From the NCBI GenBank assembly GCA_001642945.1, contig LGRT01000021.1, positions 1 through 43,751 of the forward strand: 43,751 nucleotides of DNA, written 5' to 3'. The notes under the pieces were generated by a model. That model saw only the letters and a program-made list of their open reading frames with translations. It searched no databases and was not told the DNA's origin. The position numbers and the translations under genes were made by a program. This document shows, piece after piece, positions 35,660 to 43,751 of the stretch (position 1 is the stretch's first letter; each line of letters opens with the position of its first letter). Source of the DNA: Rhodobacteraceae bacterium SB2. Lineage in GTDB: Bacteria; Pseudomonadota; Alphaproteobacteria; Rhodobacterales; Rhodobacteraceae.

Positions 35660-35712
35660 TTTTGCATTTTGCCTGCGCGGCGTTTTTTGTTATCGTCGGC
35701 AATATTTAAAAT

Positions 35713-35814
35713 ATGCCAATCGTTGGGCCGATGGACATGAGTGTGAGCTTCTTCCTGAAACAAGCGCAGCAATATCGGGCGCCATGGGCAGCTGCAAGGC
35801 AGGTTAATGCCTAG
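35713..35814 (+). CDS. Possible 33-residue small protein overlapping the dinB start
   Basis: A short frame begins at ATG 35713 and stops at 35814, eight bases inside dinB. The peptide MPIVGPMDMSVSFFLKQAQQ continues with an YRAPWAAAR stretch. It is not recognised. The dinB ribosome site (AAGGCAGG) lies inside it, so translation of this frame could open or gate the dinB start. It has no strong ribosome site of its own and may be chance. Confidence 0.25.
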   Translation: MPIVGPMDMSVSFFLKQAQQYRAPWAAARQVNA

Positions 35815-37060
35815 CCTGTGCCAAGAATGCTGCCAGCCGTTTGAAACGGGCCGGCGCTGCCCGCGTTGCCATGCGCCCAATATCGTAACGCATCCAGAGC
35901 TTTTTACGCTGAGTATCGCGCATATGGATTGCGATGCCTTTTACGCCAGCGTGGAAAAGCGCGATCATCCTGATTTGGCAGATAAGCCGGTGATTATTGG
36001 CGGTGGGCGGCGCGGTGTGGTGTCCACCGCCTGCTATGTGGCTCGGATTCGGGGCGTGAAATCCGCCATGCCGATGTTCCAAGCCTTAAAGCTTTGCCCC
36101 GACGCGGTGATTATAAAGCCTAGAATGGCGGTTTATGCAGAGGTCAGCCGCGCAATCCGGCAGATGATGGAAGATCTGACGCCGGCCATTGAGCCCCTTT
36201 CTTTAGATGAAGCTTTTCTCGATTTACGCGGGACAGAAAAATTGCATGGAGCGCCCCCCGCAGTGATGTTGGCGCGCCTGGTGTATCGGATGCGCCAAGA
36301 GTTGGGTCTGACCGGATCGATCGGGTTGTCGCATAATAAGTTTCTGGCAAAAGTGGCCTCTGATTTAAACAAACCCCGTGGGTTTTCTGTGATCGGAAAA
36401 GACGATACGGCGGTGTTTTTGCAGGATAAGCCTGTGCGGATGATCTGGGGGGTAGGCAGCGCCACGCAAGCCGCTTTGGCGCAGGCCGGCATTCGCAGTT
36501 TTACCGATTTGTTGCGGTGGCAACGCGATGACTTGACGCAAAAATTTGGGTCGATGGGCGACAGGCTTTGGCATCTTGCGCGGGGCCAAGATCATCGCCG
36601 GATTAGCCGGAACACACCGGTGAAATCGATTTCTAATGAAACCACATTTTTTGAAGATACCGCCGATCCTGATTTATTGGACGGTCATTTATGGCGGATG
36701 TGCGAAAAAGTATCGGATCGGGCAAAGGCAAAAGAGTTGGCGGGGCGTGTGGTAACGCTGAAGCTTAAAACCGCTGGCCATAAAATTATTACCAAACGTC
36801 AAACGTTGGAGGATGCGACGCAATTGGCCGATCGTGTCTACCGCGTATCGCGGGCCATGCTGTCGCAAATTCCAGCAGGGCAAGCCTACCGGCTGATCGG
36901 AGCGGGTCTGTCAGATTTATGCGAGGCCAGCCAGGCGGAGCGATCTGGGGATCTTTTGGACCCACAGGCCCATCAGCGCGGCGCTGCAGAGCGTGCCACG
37001 GATAAAATCCGCAAAAAATTTGGCGAGGATGCGATTCTTAAAGGCCGGGCGCTGCGCTAG
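35807..37060 (+). CDS. dinB: DNA polymerase IV (Y-family) with N-terminal zinc-ribbon-like segment
   Basis: DinB is an error-prone translesion polymerase. The catalytic core starts with IAHMDCDAFYASVEKRDHP (Asp41 is the first metal ligand) and continues with the second acidic motif LSLDEAFLDL. A thumb/little-finger region follows, with IGLSHNKFLAKVASDLNKP and the helix-hairpin-helix segment around IWGVGSATQAALAQAGI. The first 30 residues form an extension not found in typical DinB, with Cys5, Cys8, Cys18 and Cys21 spaced as CxxC-x9-CxxC. It probably binds zinc, for DNA or partner contact. The ATG at 35807 has AAGGCAGG upstream. No LexA-type operator was recognised before the gene. Confidence 0.92.
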   Translation: MPSLCQECCQPFETGRRCPRCHAPNIVTHPELFTLSIAHMDCDAFYASVEKRDHPDLADKPVIIGGGRRGVVSTACYVARIRGVKSAMPMFQALKLCPDAVIIKPRMAVYAEVSRAIRQMMEDLTPAIEPLSLDEAFLDLRGTEKLHGAPPAVMLARLVYRMRQELGLTGSIGLSHNKFLAKVASDLNKPRGFSVIGKDDTAVFLQDKPVRMIWGVGSATQAALAQAGIRSFTDLLRWQRDDLTQKFGSMGDRLWHLARGQDHRRISRNTPVKSISNETTFFEDTADPDLLDGHLWRMCEKVSDRAKAKELAGRVVTLKLKTAGHKIITKRQTLEDATQLADRVYRVSRAMLSQIPAGQAYRLIGAGLSDLCEASQAERSGDLLDPQAHQRGAAERATDKIRKKFGEDAILKGRALR

Positions 37061-37063
37061 TGG

Positions 37064-37936
37064 CTATTCGGCGGCGAGGCTTCTTTCTGCTGCGCCGGTT
37101 TTTGCGATCTCGGCCAGCACTTTGCGCAATCGTTGACGAAAAAACTCAAATTGCTCAGAGGGGGTGATCTTGGCCTCATTCAGATAAAGCGCGCGGTCAA
37201 TTTCGATTTGCAAAACATGTTGATTGAAATGGGGGCGGCCATAGCGCTGGGTGATATAAGCACCGGCAAAAGGCGCGTTGCGCGCCACGCGAAATCCGTG
37301 GCTGCTAAAAATATCAAGCACATTCTCCGCCAGTCGCGACTCGGCAGAGGCCCCAAAGCGATCCCCGATAACGATCTCGGTGGTTTGGTGTACGCGGCCG
37401 GTTTGCGCAACGGCTTCGTGGGGCATTGAATGCACATCGATCAAAATTGCGCGCCCAAATTTGGTTTGCGCGCGCGCCAGAAGCGCTTTTAAAGCCTTAT
37501 GATAGGGCGTCCAATAGGTGTCTATGCGCGCTTGGGCGGTTTCTTTAGACATTTTCCCGCGGTAGATTGCGCGCCCATTTGCAACGACGCGTGGGATGAT
37601 CCCCAGCCCTGAGGCAATCCGTGGATTTTGCTTGGCGCTCGGAACGCCGGTAATTAGGGCTGGATCCAGCTCATCCTCAGCGCGGTTAAGATCCAAAAAG
37701 GATCGGGGCGCTTTGGCGGTTAAAAGCGGCGCGCCAAAACCGGGGACGCAGGCGATCAGTTGATCGACATAAGCATCCTCCGAACTGCGAATCGTTAAGT
37801 CATCGAGAATAGAGCTTTTCAAAAAGCTGCCCTGATACGCGCGCCCGCTGTGGGGGGAGGCAAACACCACAGAGGATGTTAAAGCCTCGGGTTCAACAAT
37901 TTTATAGGCGCAATGGTCCAAGGGCAGGTTTTCCAT
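37064..37936 (-). CDS. N-formylglutamate amidohydrolase-like protein
   Basis: The 290-residue protein matches the FGase (HutG2-like) family. Visible markers are VVFASPHSGRAYQ with the first metal-binding His, FLDLNRAEDELDP, LIDVHSMPHEA and the C-terminal GRPHFNQHVLQIEIDRALY. Characterised members release formate from N-formylglutamate in histidine breakdown. No other hut gene is near, so histidine use is not supported by context. The ATG at 37936 begins the conserved part; an in-frame start 18 codons upstream has no better ribosome site. The gene converges on dinB with a gap of three bases and no terminator between them. Confidence 0.85.
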   Translation of the reverse strand: MENLPLDHCAYKIVEPEALTSSVVFASPHSGRAYQGSFLKSSILDDLTIRSSEDAYVDQLIACVPGFGAPLLTAKAPRSFLDLNRAEDELDPALITGVPSAKQNPRIASGLGIIPRVVANGRAIYRGKMSKETAQARIDTYWTPYHKALKALLARAQTKFGRAILIDVHSMPHEAVAQTGRVHQTTEIVIGDRFGASAESRLAENVLDIFSSHGFRVARNAPFAGAYITQRYGRPHFNQHVLQIEIDRALYLNEAKITPSEQFEFFRQRLRKVLAEIAKTGAAERSLAAE

Positions 37937-37976
37937 GGGTTCAGGATAGCTTAAAAATAGAGAATTGCAAAAGCCC

Positions 37977-38005
37977 TTGATCCCGCGCAACCAACCTTTT
38001 ATAGA
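37977..38005 (+). promoter_or_regulatory. Sigma-70 promoter of tRNA-Val
   Basis: TTGATC (37977-37982), a 17-base spacer and TATAGA (38000-38005) form a good promoter. Transcription would start near 38012, about 50 bases before the tRNA. Confidence 0.6.
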
Positions 38006-38015
38006 CCCTCCACCG

Positions 38016-38041
38016 GCGCGGCTTTCCGCGCTCCGTTTTTT
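38016..38041 (+). terminator. Terminator-like hairpin in the tRNA-Val leader
   Basis: GCGCGG (38016-38021) pairs with CCGCGC (38026-38031) around CTTT, and six T residues follow after four bases (38036-38041). It lies between the promoter and the tRNA. The offset T-run makes true termination uncertain; it may instead be a processed leader structure. Confidence 0.35.
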
Positions 38042-38064
38042 GGTGCTGCGCGCATCGCCAAGAC

Positions 38065-38139
<75 letters not shown>

Positions 38140-38213
38140 CGGGTTTCACGGCCCCTCATTATGGGGTCAACAGCAACTGGCGCAAAGACGCGCCGCGATT
38201 GAAGGAGAAGGCC

Positions 38214-38339
38214 ATGAAGGTCAAAAACTCACTCCGCTCGCTGAAGCAGCGTCACCGCGACTGTCGTGTCGTGCGCCGCAAAGGCCGCGTATACGTCATT
38301 AACAAGACGCAACCTCGGTTCAAAGCCCGTCAGGGCTGA
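38214..38339 (+). CDS. rpmJ: 50S ribosomal protein L36 (zinc-free form)
   Basis: The 41-residue protein ([20 protein letters not shown], ending RFKARQG) is L36 of the large ribosomal subunit. It keeps one cysteine only and lacks the four zinc ligands of the C+ form, so it is the zinc-independent type, which is the normal one in many alphaproteobacteria. The ATG has an excellent ribosome site (GAAGGAGAAGG). It lies between tRNA-Val and a strong terminator. Confidence 0.96.
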   Translation: MKVKNSLRSLKQRHRDCRVVRRKGRVYVINKTQPRFKARQG

Positions 38340-38368
38340 ACCCACAGGGTCAGTAAGCTTTCGAAACG

Positions 38369-38392
38369 CCCCGCCATCTTGGCGGGGTTTTT
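38369..38392 (+). terminator. Rho-independent terminator after rpmJ
   Basis: CCCCGCCA and TGGCGGGG form an 8-bp perfect stem around TCT, followed by five T. It reaches the last base of the pyrF stop codon on the opposite strand, so it ends the tRNA-Val/rpmJ transcript and lies just beyond the end of pyrF. Confidence 0.9.
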
Positions 38393-39090
38393 CATTTTAT
38401 GCCTTCGATTTCAGCGAGAATTGCCGCTGCGGCCGCTGCGGGATCGTTGGCTGCGGTAATCGGCCGGCCAATCACCAGATGATCGGCGCCGCCGGCAATC
38501 GCCTCAGCGGGTGTCATGACGCGCTTTTGATCCCCCAGAGCAGCGCCAGTTGGGCGCACGCCTGGCGTGACGATTAATTTACCAGCGCTGATCGGAAGGC
38601 TGCGGATCAAAGCAGCTTCTTGCGGAGAGGCAATAACCCCATCGGCGCCAGCGTCGAATGCACGGGTGGCCCGTTCGATGACAAGATCGGAAATGGCGCC
38701 GCCTTTTATCATACAAGCATCTAAATCTGCGCGATCAAGCGATGTAAGGATTGTCACGGCAAGAATCTTCAAATTCTTGCCCGCGGCCCCTGCTTTTGCC
38801 GCTCTGACCACATGCGGATCCCCATGAACGGTCAAAAAATCAATATCATATTGCGCCAATCCGCGCGTGGCATGTTCGATCGTTGCTGAAATATCGAACA
38901 GCTTCATATCAAGGAAGATCTGTTTGCCGTGCTCTTGTTTCAATTCATTGGCCAGCGCCAAACCGCCCCCTGTCAACATGCCCAGCCCAATTTTATAAAA
39001 TCCCACCTGATCGCCAAGTTTTTGCGCCAAGGCCAATCCGGCAAGCGCATCGGGAACATCAAGGGCAACAATTAATCTGGAATCTGGCAT
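38392..39090 (-). CDS. pyrF: Orotidine 5'-phosphate decarboxylase
   Basis: PyrF makes UMP from OMP, the last step of de novo pyrimidine synthesis. The 232-residue product begins LIVALDVPDAL and carries the catalytic array in FLDMKLFDI (Asp-x-Lys-x-x-Asp), with KIGLGMLTGGG before it and TPGVRPTGAALGDQKRV for phosphate binding near the C-terminus. The usual D-L-K-L-H-D-I-P here reads with Phe for His and lacks the Pro, a mild variant that leaves the catalytic residues intact. The ATG follows AAAGGA. The gene converges with rpmJ and is divergent from clpB. Confidence 0.95.
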   Translation of the reverse strand: MPDSRLIVALDVPDALAGLALAQKLGDQVGFYKIGLGMLTGGGLALANELKQEHGKQIFLDMKLFDISATIEHATRGLAQYDIDFLTVHGDPHVVRAAKAGAAGKNLKILAVTILTSLDRADLDACMIKGGAISDLVIERATRAFDAGADGVIASPQEAALIRSLPISAGKLIVTPGVRPTGAALGDQKRVMTPAEAIAGGADHLVIGRPITAANDPAAAAAAILAEIEGIK

Positions 39091-39207
39091 TATTTTGGTC
39101 CTTTTTGGGTTGTTGCGGGTCTAAGCTTGGCATGGGCTTGCCGTCAAGCCATTGACCCGTGATCGGCATCGCTTGCAACGCCTCATCAGTAAAATAAACT
39201 GAGTTTT

Positions 39208-39236
39208 CTTGAAACCAATTGGTCGATTGCCCATAT
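39208..39236 (+). promoter_or_regulatory. Sigma-32 (heat-shock) type promoter of clpB
   Basis: CTTGAA (39208-39213) is followed after 15-16 bases by GCCCATAT (39229-39236). This fits the heat-shock sigma pattern CTTGAA ... CCCCATnT. It lies about 83 bases before the clpB start, as expected for a heat-shock chaperone gene. Confidence 0.7.
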
Positions 39237-39318
39237 CACATCTCAGAAAGGCCTGATGTGTAAATATGCCGAAAGCCGGGTGTTTGACGTAATAGGCGCT
39301 TTAGTAAAGGAGAGTGCG

Positions 39319-41937
39319 ATGGACTTAAGCAAGTTCACGGAACGCGCACGCGGGGTTATTCAAAATGCGCAAACCCTAGCGACGGTGCAAGATCATCAAC
39401 GGTTTATGCCGGTACATTTATTGAAAGCTTTGATGGATGACCCCGAAGGATTGACGCGCAATCTGATCGAGCGGGCGCAAGGGCGCCCTGCGGCTATCGC
39501 CACTGCTGTCGAGGCTGAACTTAGAAAATTACCAAAAGTTTCGGGCGAGTCGGGGCAGTTAAAACTGGATGGCAGCGTTGTAAAAGTGCTTTCAGAGGCG
39601 CAGAATCAGGCACAAAAAGCCCAGGATCGCTTTGTCACTGTTGAGCGCCTTCTTGTGGGTTTGGCTTTGGTGAAATCACCGGCGCAGGCCGTGTTGGTGG
39701 CAGGGGGCGTGACGGCTCAAAGCCTGACCCGCGCGGTTGCAGAGATGCGTCAAGGGCGCACTGCAGAAACCGCGCATGCCGAAGATGGTTTTGAAGCTTT
39801 GGATAAATATGCGTTGGATCTGACCGAGCGCGCCCGCTCTGGCGGCATCGATCCCATCATTGGGCGCGATGAAGAGATTCGGCGCGCGATGCAAGTGCTG
39901 TCGCGGCGCACCAAAAACAACCCGGTTTTGATCGGCGATCCCGGCGTTGGCAAAACTGCCATCGCCGAAGGCTTGGCCTTGCGCATTGTGAACGGTGATG
40001 TGCCCGAATCTTTGCAGAATAAACGTCTGATGGCGTTGGATTTGGGGGCTTTGATTGCAGGTGCCAAATATCGCGGCGAATTTGAAGAGCGCCTGACTGC
40101 AATTTTAAAGGAAATCACCGCCGCAGCGGGCGAGATCATTTTGTTCATCGATGAAATGCACACTTTAATCGGGGCTGGTAAGGCGGATGGCGCCATGGAT
40201 GCGGCGAATATGATTAAGCCAGCGCTGGCGCGCGGTGAGTTGCATTGCATTGGCGCCACCACATTGAATGAATACCGGCAATATGTTGAAAAAGATGCCG
40301 CGCTGGCGCGGCGTTTTCAGCCGCTTATGGTCAGCGAACCAACCTTGGAAGACACCGTTAGCATTTTGCGCGGAATCAAGGAGAAATATGAGTTGCATCA
40401 TGGCGTGCGTATTTCCGATTCGGCGCTGGTTGCAGCCGCCACTTTGTCTAGCCGGTATATCACAGATCGGTTTTTACCTGATAAAGCCATTGATTTGATG
40501 GATGAGGCGGCCAGCCGGTTGCGAATGCAAGTTGACAGCAAGCCGGAAAACTTAGACGCGCTTGATCGCGAAATTTTGCAAAAGCAAATCGAGGTGGAAG
40601 CGCTGCGCCGCGAAGATGATGCCGCATCCCTTGCGCGGCTTGCAGATATTGAGAAAGCTTTGGGGATGCTGCAGGATGAAAGCGCTGTTTTTACCGCGCA
40701 ATGGCAGGCAGAGCGCGATAAAATGGCTGGCAGGCGTAGCATTAAAGAACAATTGGATCGGGCGCGGGCGGAATTGGATCAGGCAACGCGCCAAAGCGAT
40801 TTGGCGCGGGCGGGTGAATTGTCATACGGGGTTATTCCGCAATTGGAAAAGCAACTTTCCGATGCCGAGCACGTTGATTCTGCAGGCGCGCTGATCACAG
40901 AGGCGGTACGCCCCGAACATATCGCCACGGTGGTCGAGCGTTGGACGGGTATCCCCACCAGCAAGATGCTTGAGGGAGAGCGTGATAAGTTGCTGCGCAT
41001 GGAGGCAGCGCTGAGCCAGCGGGTGATCGGTCAGGATGTTGCTTTAGCCGCTGTCGCAAACGCGGTGCGGCGGGCGCGCGCCGGATTGAATGATGAAAAC
41101 CGGCCCTTGGGGTCCTTTTTGTTTCTGGGCCCGACGGGGGTTGGCAAAACCGAATTGACGAAAGCCGTTGCACAATTCTTATTTGATGATGATGCCGCGA
41201 TGGTGCGCATCGATATGTCGGAATATATGGAAAAGCATTCCGTTGCGCGCCTTATCGGGGCGCCTCCGGGCTATGTCGGTTATGAAGAGGGCGGTGTCTT
41301 AACAGAAGCGGTGCGCCGACGGCCCTATCAAGTGGTGCTGTTTGATGAGGTGGAAAAAGCGCATCCGGATGTGTTTAATCTGTTATTGCAGGTTATGGAT
41401 GAAGGGATGCTCACCGATAGTCAGGGCCATCACGTTGATTTTAAGCAAACGCTGATCATTCTCACGTCAAATCTGGGCTCGCAACCCTTGAATGCCGCGC
41501 CCGAGTCTCAGGATCGCTTTGCGACGAATGAAGATGTGATGGCGGCCGTGCGTGGTCATTTTCGGCCTGAATTCTTGAATCGCCTTGATGAATTGGTGGT
41601 CTTCAACCGCTTGCAGCCTGCGCATATGGGGGCAATCGTTGATATTCAGCTTGCGCGGCTACAGGCGCGACTTTCTGGCCGCAATATTTCGCTTGAGGTT
41701 GATGCGAAGGCCAAAAGTTGGTTGGCGCAGCATGGCTATGATGCCAGCTTTGGCGCGCGGCCGCTGAAACGGGTTCTTCAACGCCATGTTCAAGATGCTT
41801 TGGCAGAGCTGTTGCTCTCTGGTGAAATCGCTGAGGATCAGCAGGTGCCTATTTCCGCAGAGGATGCGGGGCTCGTGATTGCTGGACAGCTAGCGAAACC
41901 CATGGCGGTGACGCCGCAGGATGCGGTGCTTCACTAA
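39319..41937 (+). CDS. clpB: Chaperone ATPase ClpB (disaggregase)
   Basis: ClpB threads proteins out of aggregates together with DnaK. The 872-residue protein has the N-terminal Clp repeat domain ([20 protein letters not shown]), AAA+ module 1 with Walker A GDPGVGKT, the middle coiled-coil domain (about residues 405-520), and AAA+ module 2 with Walker A GPTGVGKT and the pore motif GYVGYEEGG. The ATG at 39319 has AAAGGAGAG upstream; an open stretch of 21 codons before it is not needed. A heat-shock promoter precedes the gene and a hairpin terminator follows it. Confidence 0.97.
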   Translation: MDLSKFTERARGVIQNAQTLATVQDHQRFMPVHLLKALMDDPEGLTRNLIERAQGRPAAIATAVEAELRKLPKVSGESGQLKLDGSVVKVLSEAQNQAQKAQDRFVTVERLLVGLALVKSPAQAVLVAGGVTAQSLTRAVAEMRQGRTAETAHAEDGFEALDKYALDLTERARSGGIDPIIGRDEEIRRAMQVLSRRTKNNPVLIGDPGVGKTAIAEGLALRIVNGDVPESLQNKRLMALDLGALIAGAKYRGEFEERLTAILKEITAAAGEIILFIDEMHTLIGAGKADGAMDAANMIKPALARGELHCIGATTLNEYRQYVEKDAALARRFQPLMVSEPTLEDTVSILRGIKEKYELHHGVRISDSALVAAATLSSRYITDRFLPDKAIDLMDEAASRLRMQVDSKPENLDALDREILQKQIEVEALRREDDAASLARLADIEKALGMLQDESAVFTAQWQAERDKMAGRRSIKEQLDRARAELDQATRQSDLARAGELSYGVIPQLEKQLSDAEHVDSAGALITEAVRPEHIATVVERWTGIPTSKMLEGERDKLLRMEAALSQRVIGQDVALAAVANAVRRARAGLNDENRPLGSFLFLGPTGVGKTELTKAVAQFLFDDDAAMVRIDMSEYMEKHSVARLIGAPPGYVGYEEGGVLTEAVRRRPYQVVLFDEVEKAHPDVFNLLLQVMDEGMLTDSQGHHVDFKQTLIILTSNLGSQPLNAAPESQDRFATNEDVMAAVRGHFRPEFLNRLDELVVFNRLQPAHMGAIVDIQLARLQARLSGRNISLEVDAKAKSWLAQHGYDASFGARPLKRVLQRHVQDALAELLLSGEIAEDQQVPISAEDAGLVIAGQLAKPMAVTPQDAVLH

Positions 41938-41970
41938 AACAACACGTTTTTGTGAAAAAGGTTGTTTTTT
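41938..41970 (+). terminator. Rho-independent terminator after clpB
   Basis: Directly after the clpB stop, AACAAC pairs with GTTGTT and, inside that, TTTTT pairs with AAAAA around GTG with a small internal loop. A run of six T closes the structure. The stem is A/T-rich but the layout is right. Confidence 0.65.
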
Positions 41971-42027
41971 GAAGATGCCGCGGAACGCGCTAAGTTCACA
42001 GTGGGAAGTGTGTAAAAGGGATTTGTC

Positions 42028-42942
42028 ATGGGGCATCGTTGGAGATCTGATCTGAAACCGTCGGAGGTGACCGATGAGCAGGTTTTTGTAAACAGAAGGC
42101 ATTTGCTCGCCGGTCTGGCGGGGATTGGGTTGGCGGGTGGTTTGGCCTCTGCGTCAAGCGCAGCGCAACGCGCTGAAGAGCTGGTGCCGAATGAATGGGA
42201 AGATATTACCAACTATAACAATTACTATGAATTCGGTACGGGAAAAAGTGATCCCGCCAAATATGCAGGCGCTTTAAGCACCACTCCGTGGAGCGTGGAA
42301 ATCAATGGGTTGGTGGATCGCCCTGCGGTATATCACCTTGAAGATATTCTCCAAAAGATGACGATTGAAGAACGCATTTACCGGTTTCGCTGCGTCGAGG
42401 CATGGTCAATGGTGGTGCCGTGGAACGGGTTCGAACTGGCGGATCTTTTGAATATGGCAGGGGTTCAATCGCAGGCGAAATATGTGGCCTTTCAAACCTT
42501 ATACCGGCCCGAAGAGATGCGCGGACAAAATTATCCAGTGCTTGATTGGCCATATGTAGAGGGGCTGCGGCTTGATGAGGCAATGCATCCGCTGACGCTG
42601 ATGGCAAATGGTATTTACGGGAAACAAATTCCCAATCAAAACGGCGCGCCGCTGCGTCTGGTGGTGCCATGGAAATATGGTTTTAAATCAATTAAATCGA
42701 TCGTAAAGATTACCCTGACCGATACGATGCCCCCCACCAGTTGGTCTTTGGCGAATGCGCGGGAATACGGGTTTTACAGCAATGTGAACCCACAGGTTGA
42801 TCACCCGCGTTGGTCGCAGGCAACAGAGCGGCGCATCGGAGGAGGCCTGTTTGCCAAACGCCAGCCCACATTGATGTTCAATGGCTATCAAGAGGATGTT
42901 GCAGAACTTTATAAGGACATGGATCTGACAAAGTTTATCTAA
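42028..42942 (+). CDS. msrP: Protein-methionine-sulfoxide reductase, molybdopterin subunit MsrP
   Basis: MsrP (YedY) repairs oxidised methionines in periplasmic proteins. The 304-residue product has a twin-arginine signal ([20 protein letters not shown], Arg23-Arg24) for export of the folded cofactor-loaded enzyme. The sulfite-oxidase-type molybdopterin fold includes Cys122 in [13 protein letters not shown] as the molybdenum ligand. The conserved [20 protein letters not shown] stretch and the YGFYSNVNP motif are typical. The ATG at 42028 begins a family-typical N-terminus; AAAAGGGA lies upstream. The msrQ gene follows after about 30 bases. The enzyme depends on molybdenum supply. Confidence 0.95.
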   Translation: MGHRWRSDLKPSEVTDEQVFVNRRHLLAGLAGIGLAGGLASASSAAQRAEELVPNEWEDITNYNNYYEFGTGKSDPAKYAGALSTTPWSVEINGLVDRPAVYHLEDILQKMTIEERIYRFRCVEAWSMVVPWNGFELADLLNMAGVQSQAKYVAFQTLYRPEEMRGQNYPVLDWPYVEGLRLDEAMHPLTLMANGIYGKQIPNQNGAPLRLVVPWKYGFKSIKSIVKITLTDTMPPTSWSLANAREYGFYSNVNPQVDHPRWSQATERRIGGGLFAKRQPTLMFNGYQEDVAELYKDMDLTKFI

Positions 42943-42972
42943 TAAGCCTGAAAGTTGAGGGGTGATCTGCGC

Positions 42973-43602
42973 GTGGTGGAGCACATAAATCATTTAAGCC
43001 GCAAACTTCCTGTTTGGCTTATATACTTAATCGGGGCGGCGCCCGGTGTTTATTTTATCATGCTCGGTGTTCGCAACGAGCTGGGTCCAGAGCCGATTGC
43101 GAAATTAGAACATTTGCTGGGCGAATTTGCGCTGCAAATGTTGGTTTTTGGGTTGGCGATTACACCGCTGCGCCGTATCTTTGGGATCAACCTGTTTAAG
43201 TTTCGGCGGGCGATTGGATTGATTGCGTTTGGCTACGTGCTCCTGCATGTTCTGACCTGGGCCTTGCTCGATCTTGGGGATCTCAATCGGGTTTGGGCGG
43301 ATATAATGAAACGCCCTTATATAACGATTGGGATGCTGGCGCTGTTGGGGCTGATTCCTTTGGCGCTCACGTCAAATAATGTTGCGCAACGCCGGCTGGG
43401 TTCAAGATGGCGTCAATTGCATCGGCTAACCTATGGGATCTGTATCTTGGGGGGGCTGCATTTTGTGATGCTGCGCAAAGGTCTCCAGATCGAACCGCTT
43501 CTTTACTTAGGATCGATGCTGTTTTTACTTTTGGCGCGAGTCGATATTGGAAAATGGCGTGTTTTCGCAGCGGATAGAAAGCCCAAAGCGCCAACGCTTT
43601 AA
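42973..43602 (+). CDS. msrQ: Heme-binding membrane subunit MsrQ
   Basis: MsrQ passes electrons from the respiratory chain to MsrP. The roughly 209-residue membrane protein has six likely membrane segments. Family residues include GEFALQMLVFGLAITPLRR, the His of FGYVLLHVLTW, and RWRQLHRLTYGICILGGLHF with further histidines expected to hold heme b. The first codon is uncertain. A GTG at 42973 lies after GAGGGG with a long spacing, whereas a TTG at 42955 would include that ribosome site in the coding region. The order msrP-msrQ is the standard one. Confidence 0.92.
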   Translation: MVEHINHLSRKLPVWLIYLIGAAPGVYFIMLGVRNELGPEPIAKLEHLLGEFALQMLVFGLAITPLRRIFGINLFKFRRAIGLIAFGYVLLHVLTWALLDLGDLNRVWADIMKRPYITIGMLALLGLIPLALTSNNVAQRRLGSRWRQLHRLTYGICILGGLHFVMLRKGLQIEPLLYLGSMLFLLLARVDIGKWRVFAADRKPKAPTL

Positions 43603-43751
43603 AAGTCGTTAAGGGGTCTGCAAAGCAGTGAACCCCGCCAAAACGCAGTGTTTTATGGGAAATTGTGCTTTGCGGGTTCGTCTTGGATCAAGAATTTTCC
43701 ATGAAAGTAAAAAAAGATATAAATAGTTATCGAAAGGGGGTTGCGGATGTT

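Noticed and set aside
43680..43751. A/T-rich end of the window with GGGGGTTGCGG, possibly the start of an rRNA-type promoter
   Set aside because: The sequence stops before any -10 element or gene, so nothing can be supported.

Overview
The window looks like chromosomal DNA of an alphaproteobacterium, most likely Rhodobacterales (marine roseobacter-like) with only moderate G+C. This is inferred from protein sequence character and gene order (rimP-nusA-ylxR-infB, an L36 protein without zinc-binding cysteines, msrPQ, a BMP-type transporter fused to an xdhABC locus). No database search was possible. Most genes are ordinary housekeeping genes. The accessory parts are the far left edge (1-950), the stretch around 16.2-18.4 kb, and the catabolic cluster at 18.1-30.2 kb.

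Left to right: (1) The C-terminal end of a YadA-like trimeric surface protein and an internally deleted tyrosine integrase lie against the 3' end of tRNA-Arg(TCT), the footprint of an integrated element. (2) secA is divergent from a periplasmic parvulin isomerase gene followed by argJ and mutT. (3) The rimP-nusA-ylxR-infB translation/transcription operon runs on the minus strand. A rho-independent terminator ends one base before an in-frame ATG at the head of rimP, so the operon is probably attenuated. (4) modBC, molybdate import, has no modA nearby. (5) A small conserved protein, an M48 lipoprotein protease and an FAD amine oxidase follow. (6) Two small unassigned genes encode proteins that align with each other without gaps over 61 residues. 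Their shared part resembles NHLP-type RiPP leaders, and one ends in a Gly/Cys-rich tail. This is the best candidate for something undescribed.

(7) From 30166 down to about 18083 on the minus strand lies a probable purine uptake and oxidation cluster. xdhA-xdhB-xdhC encode xanthine dehydrogenase and its maturation factor. A two-domain ABC ATPase, two permeases and a BMP-family binding protein make up the importer. After a strong hairpin terminator, a second unit with its own promoter encodes a Rieske [2Fe-2S] protein, a terminal oxygenase that has lost its own Rieske ligands, a glutathione S-transferase and possibly an acylphosphatase-like protein.

(8) On the right, mostly on the plus strand, are dnaE (apparently leaderless), nadE, dinB (with an N-terminal zinc-ribbon-like segment), an N-formylglutamate amidohydrolase-like gene (minus), tRNA-Val(GAC), rpmJ, pyrF (minus), clpB behind a good sigma-32-type promoter, and the msrP-msrQ periplasmic methionine sulfoxide reductase pair. 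Three loci depend on or supply molybdenum: modBC, xdhABC and msrP. No CRISPR array, rRNA gene or complete insertion sequence was seen.
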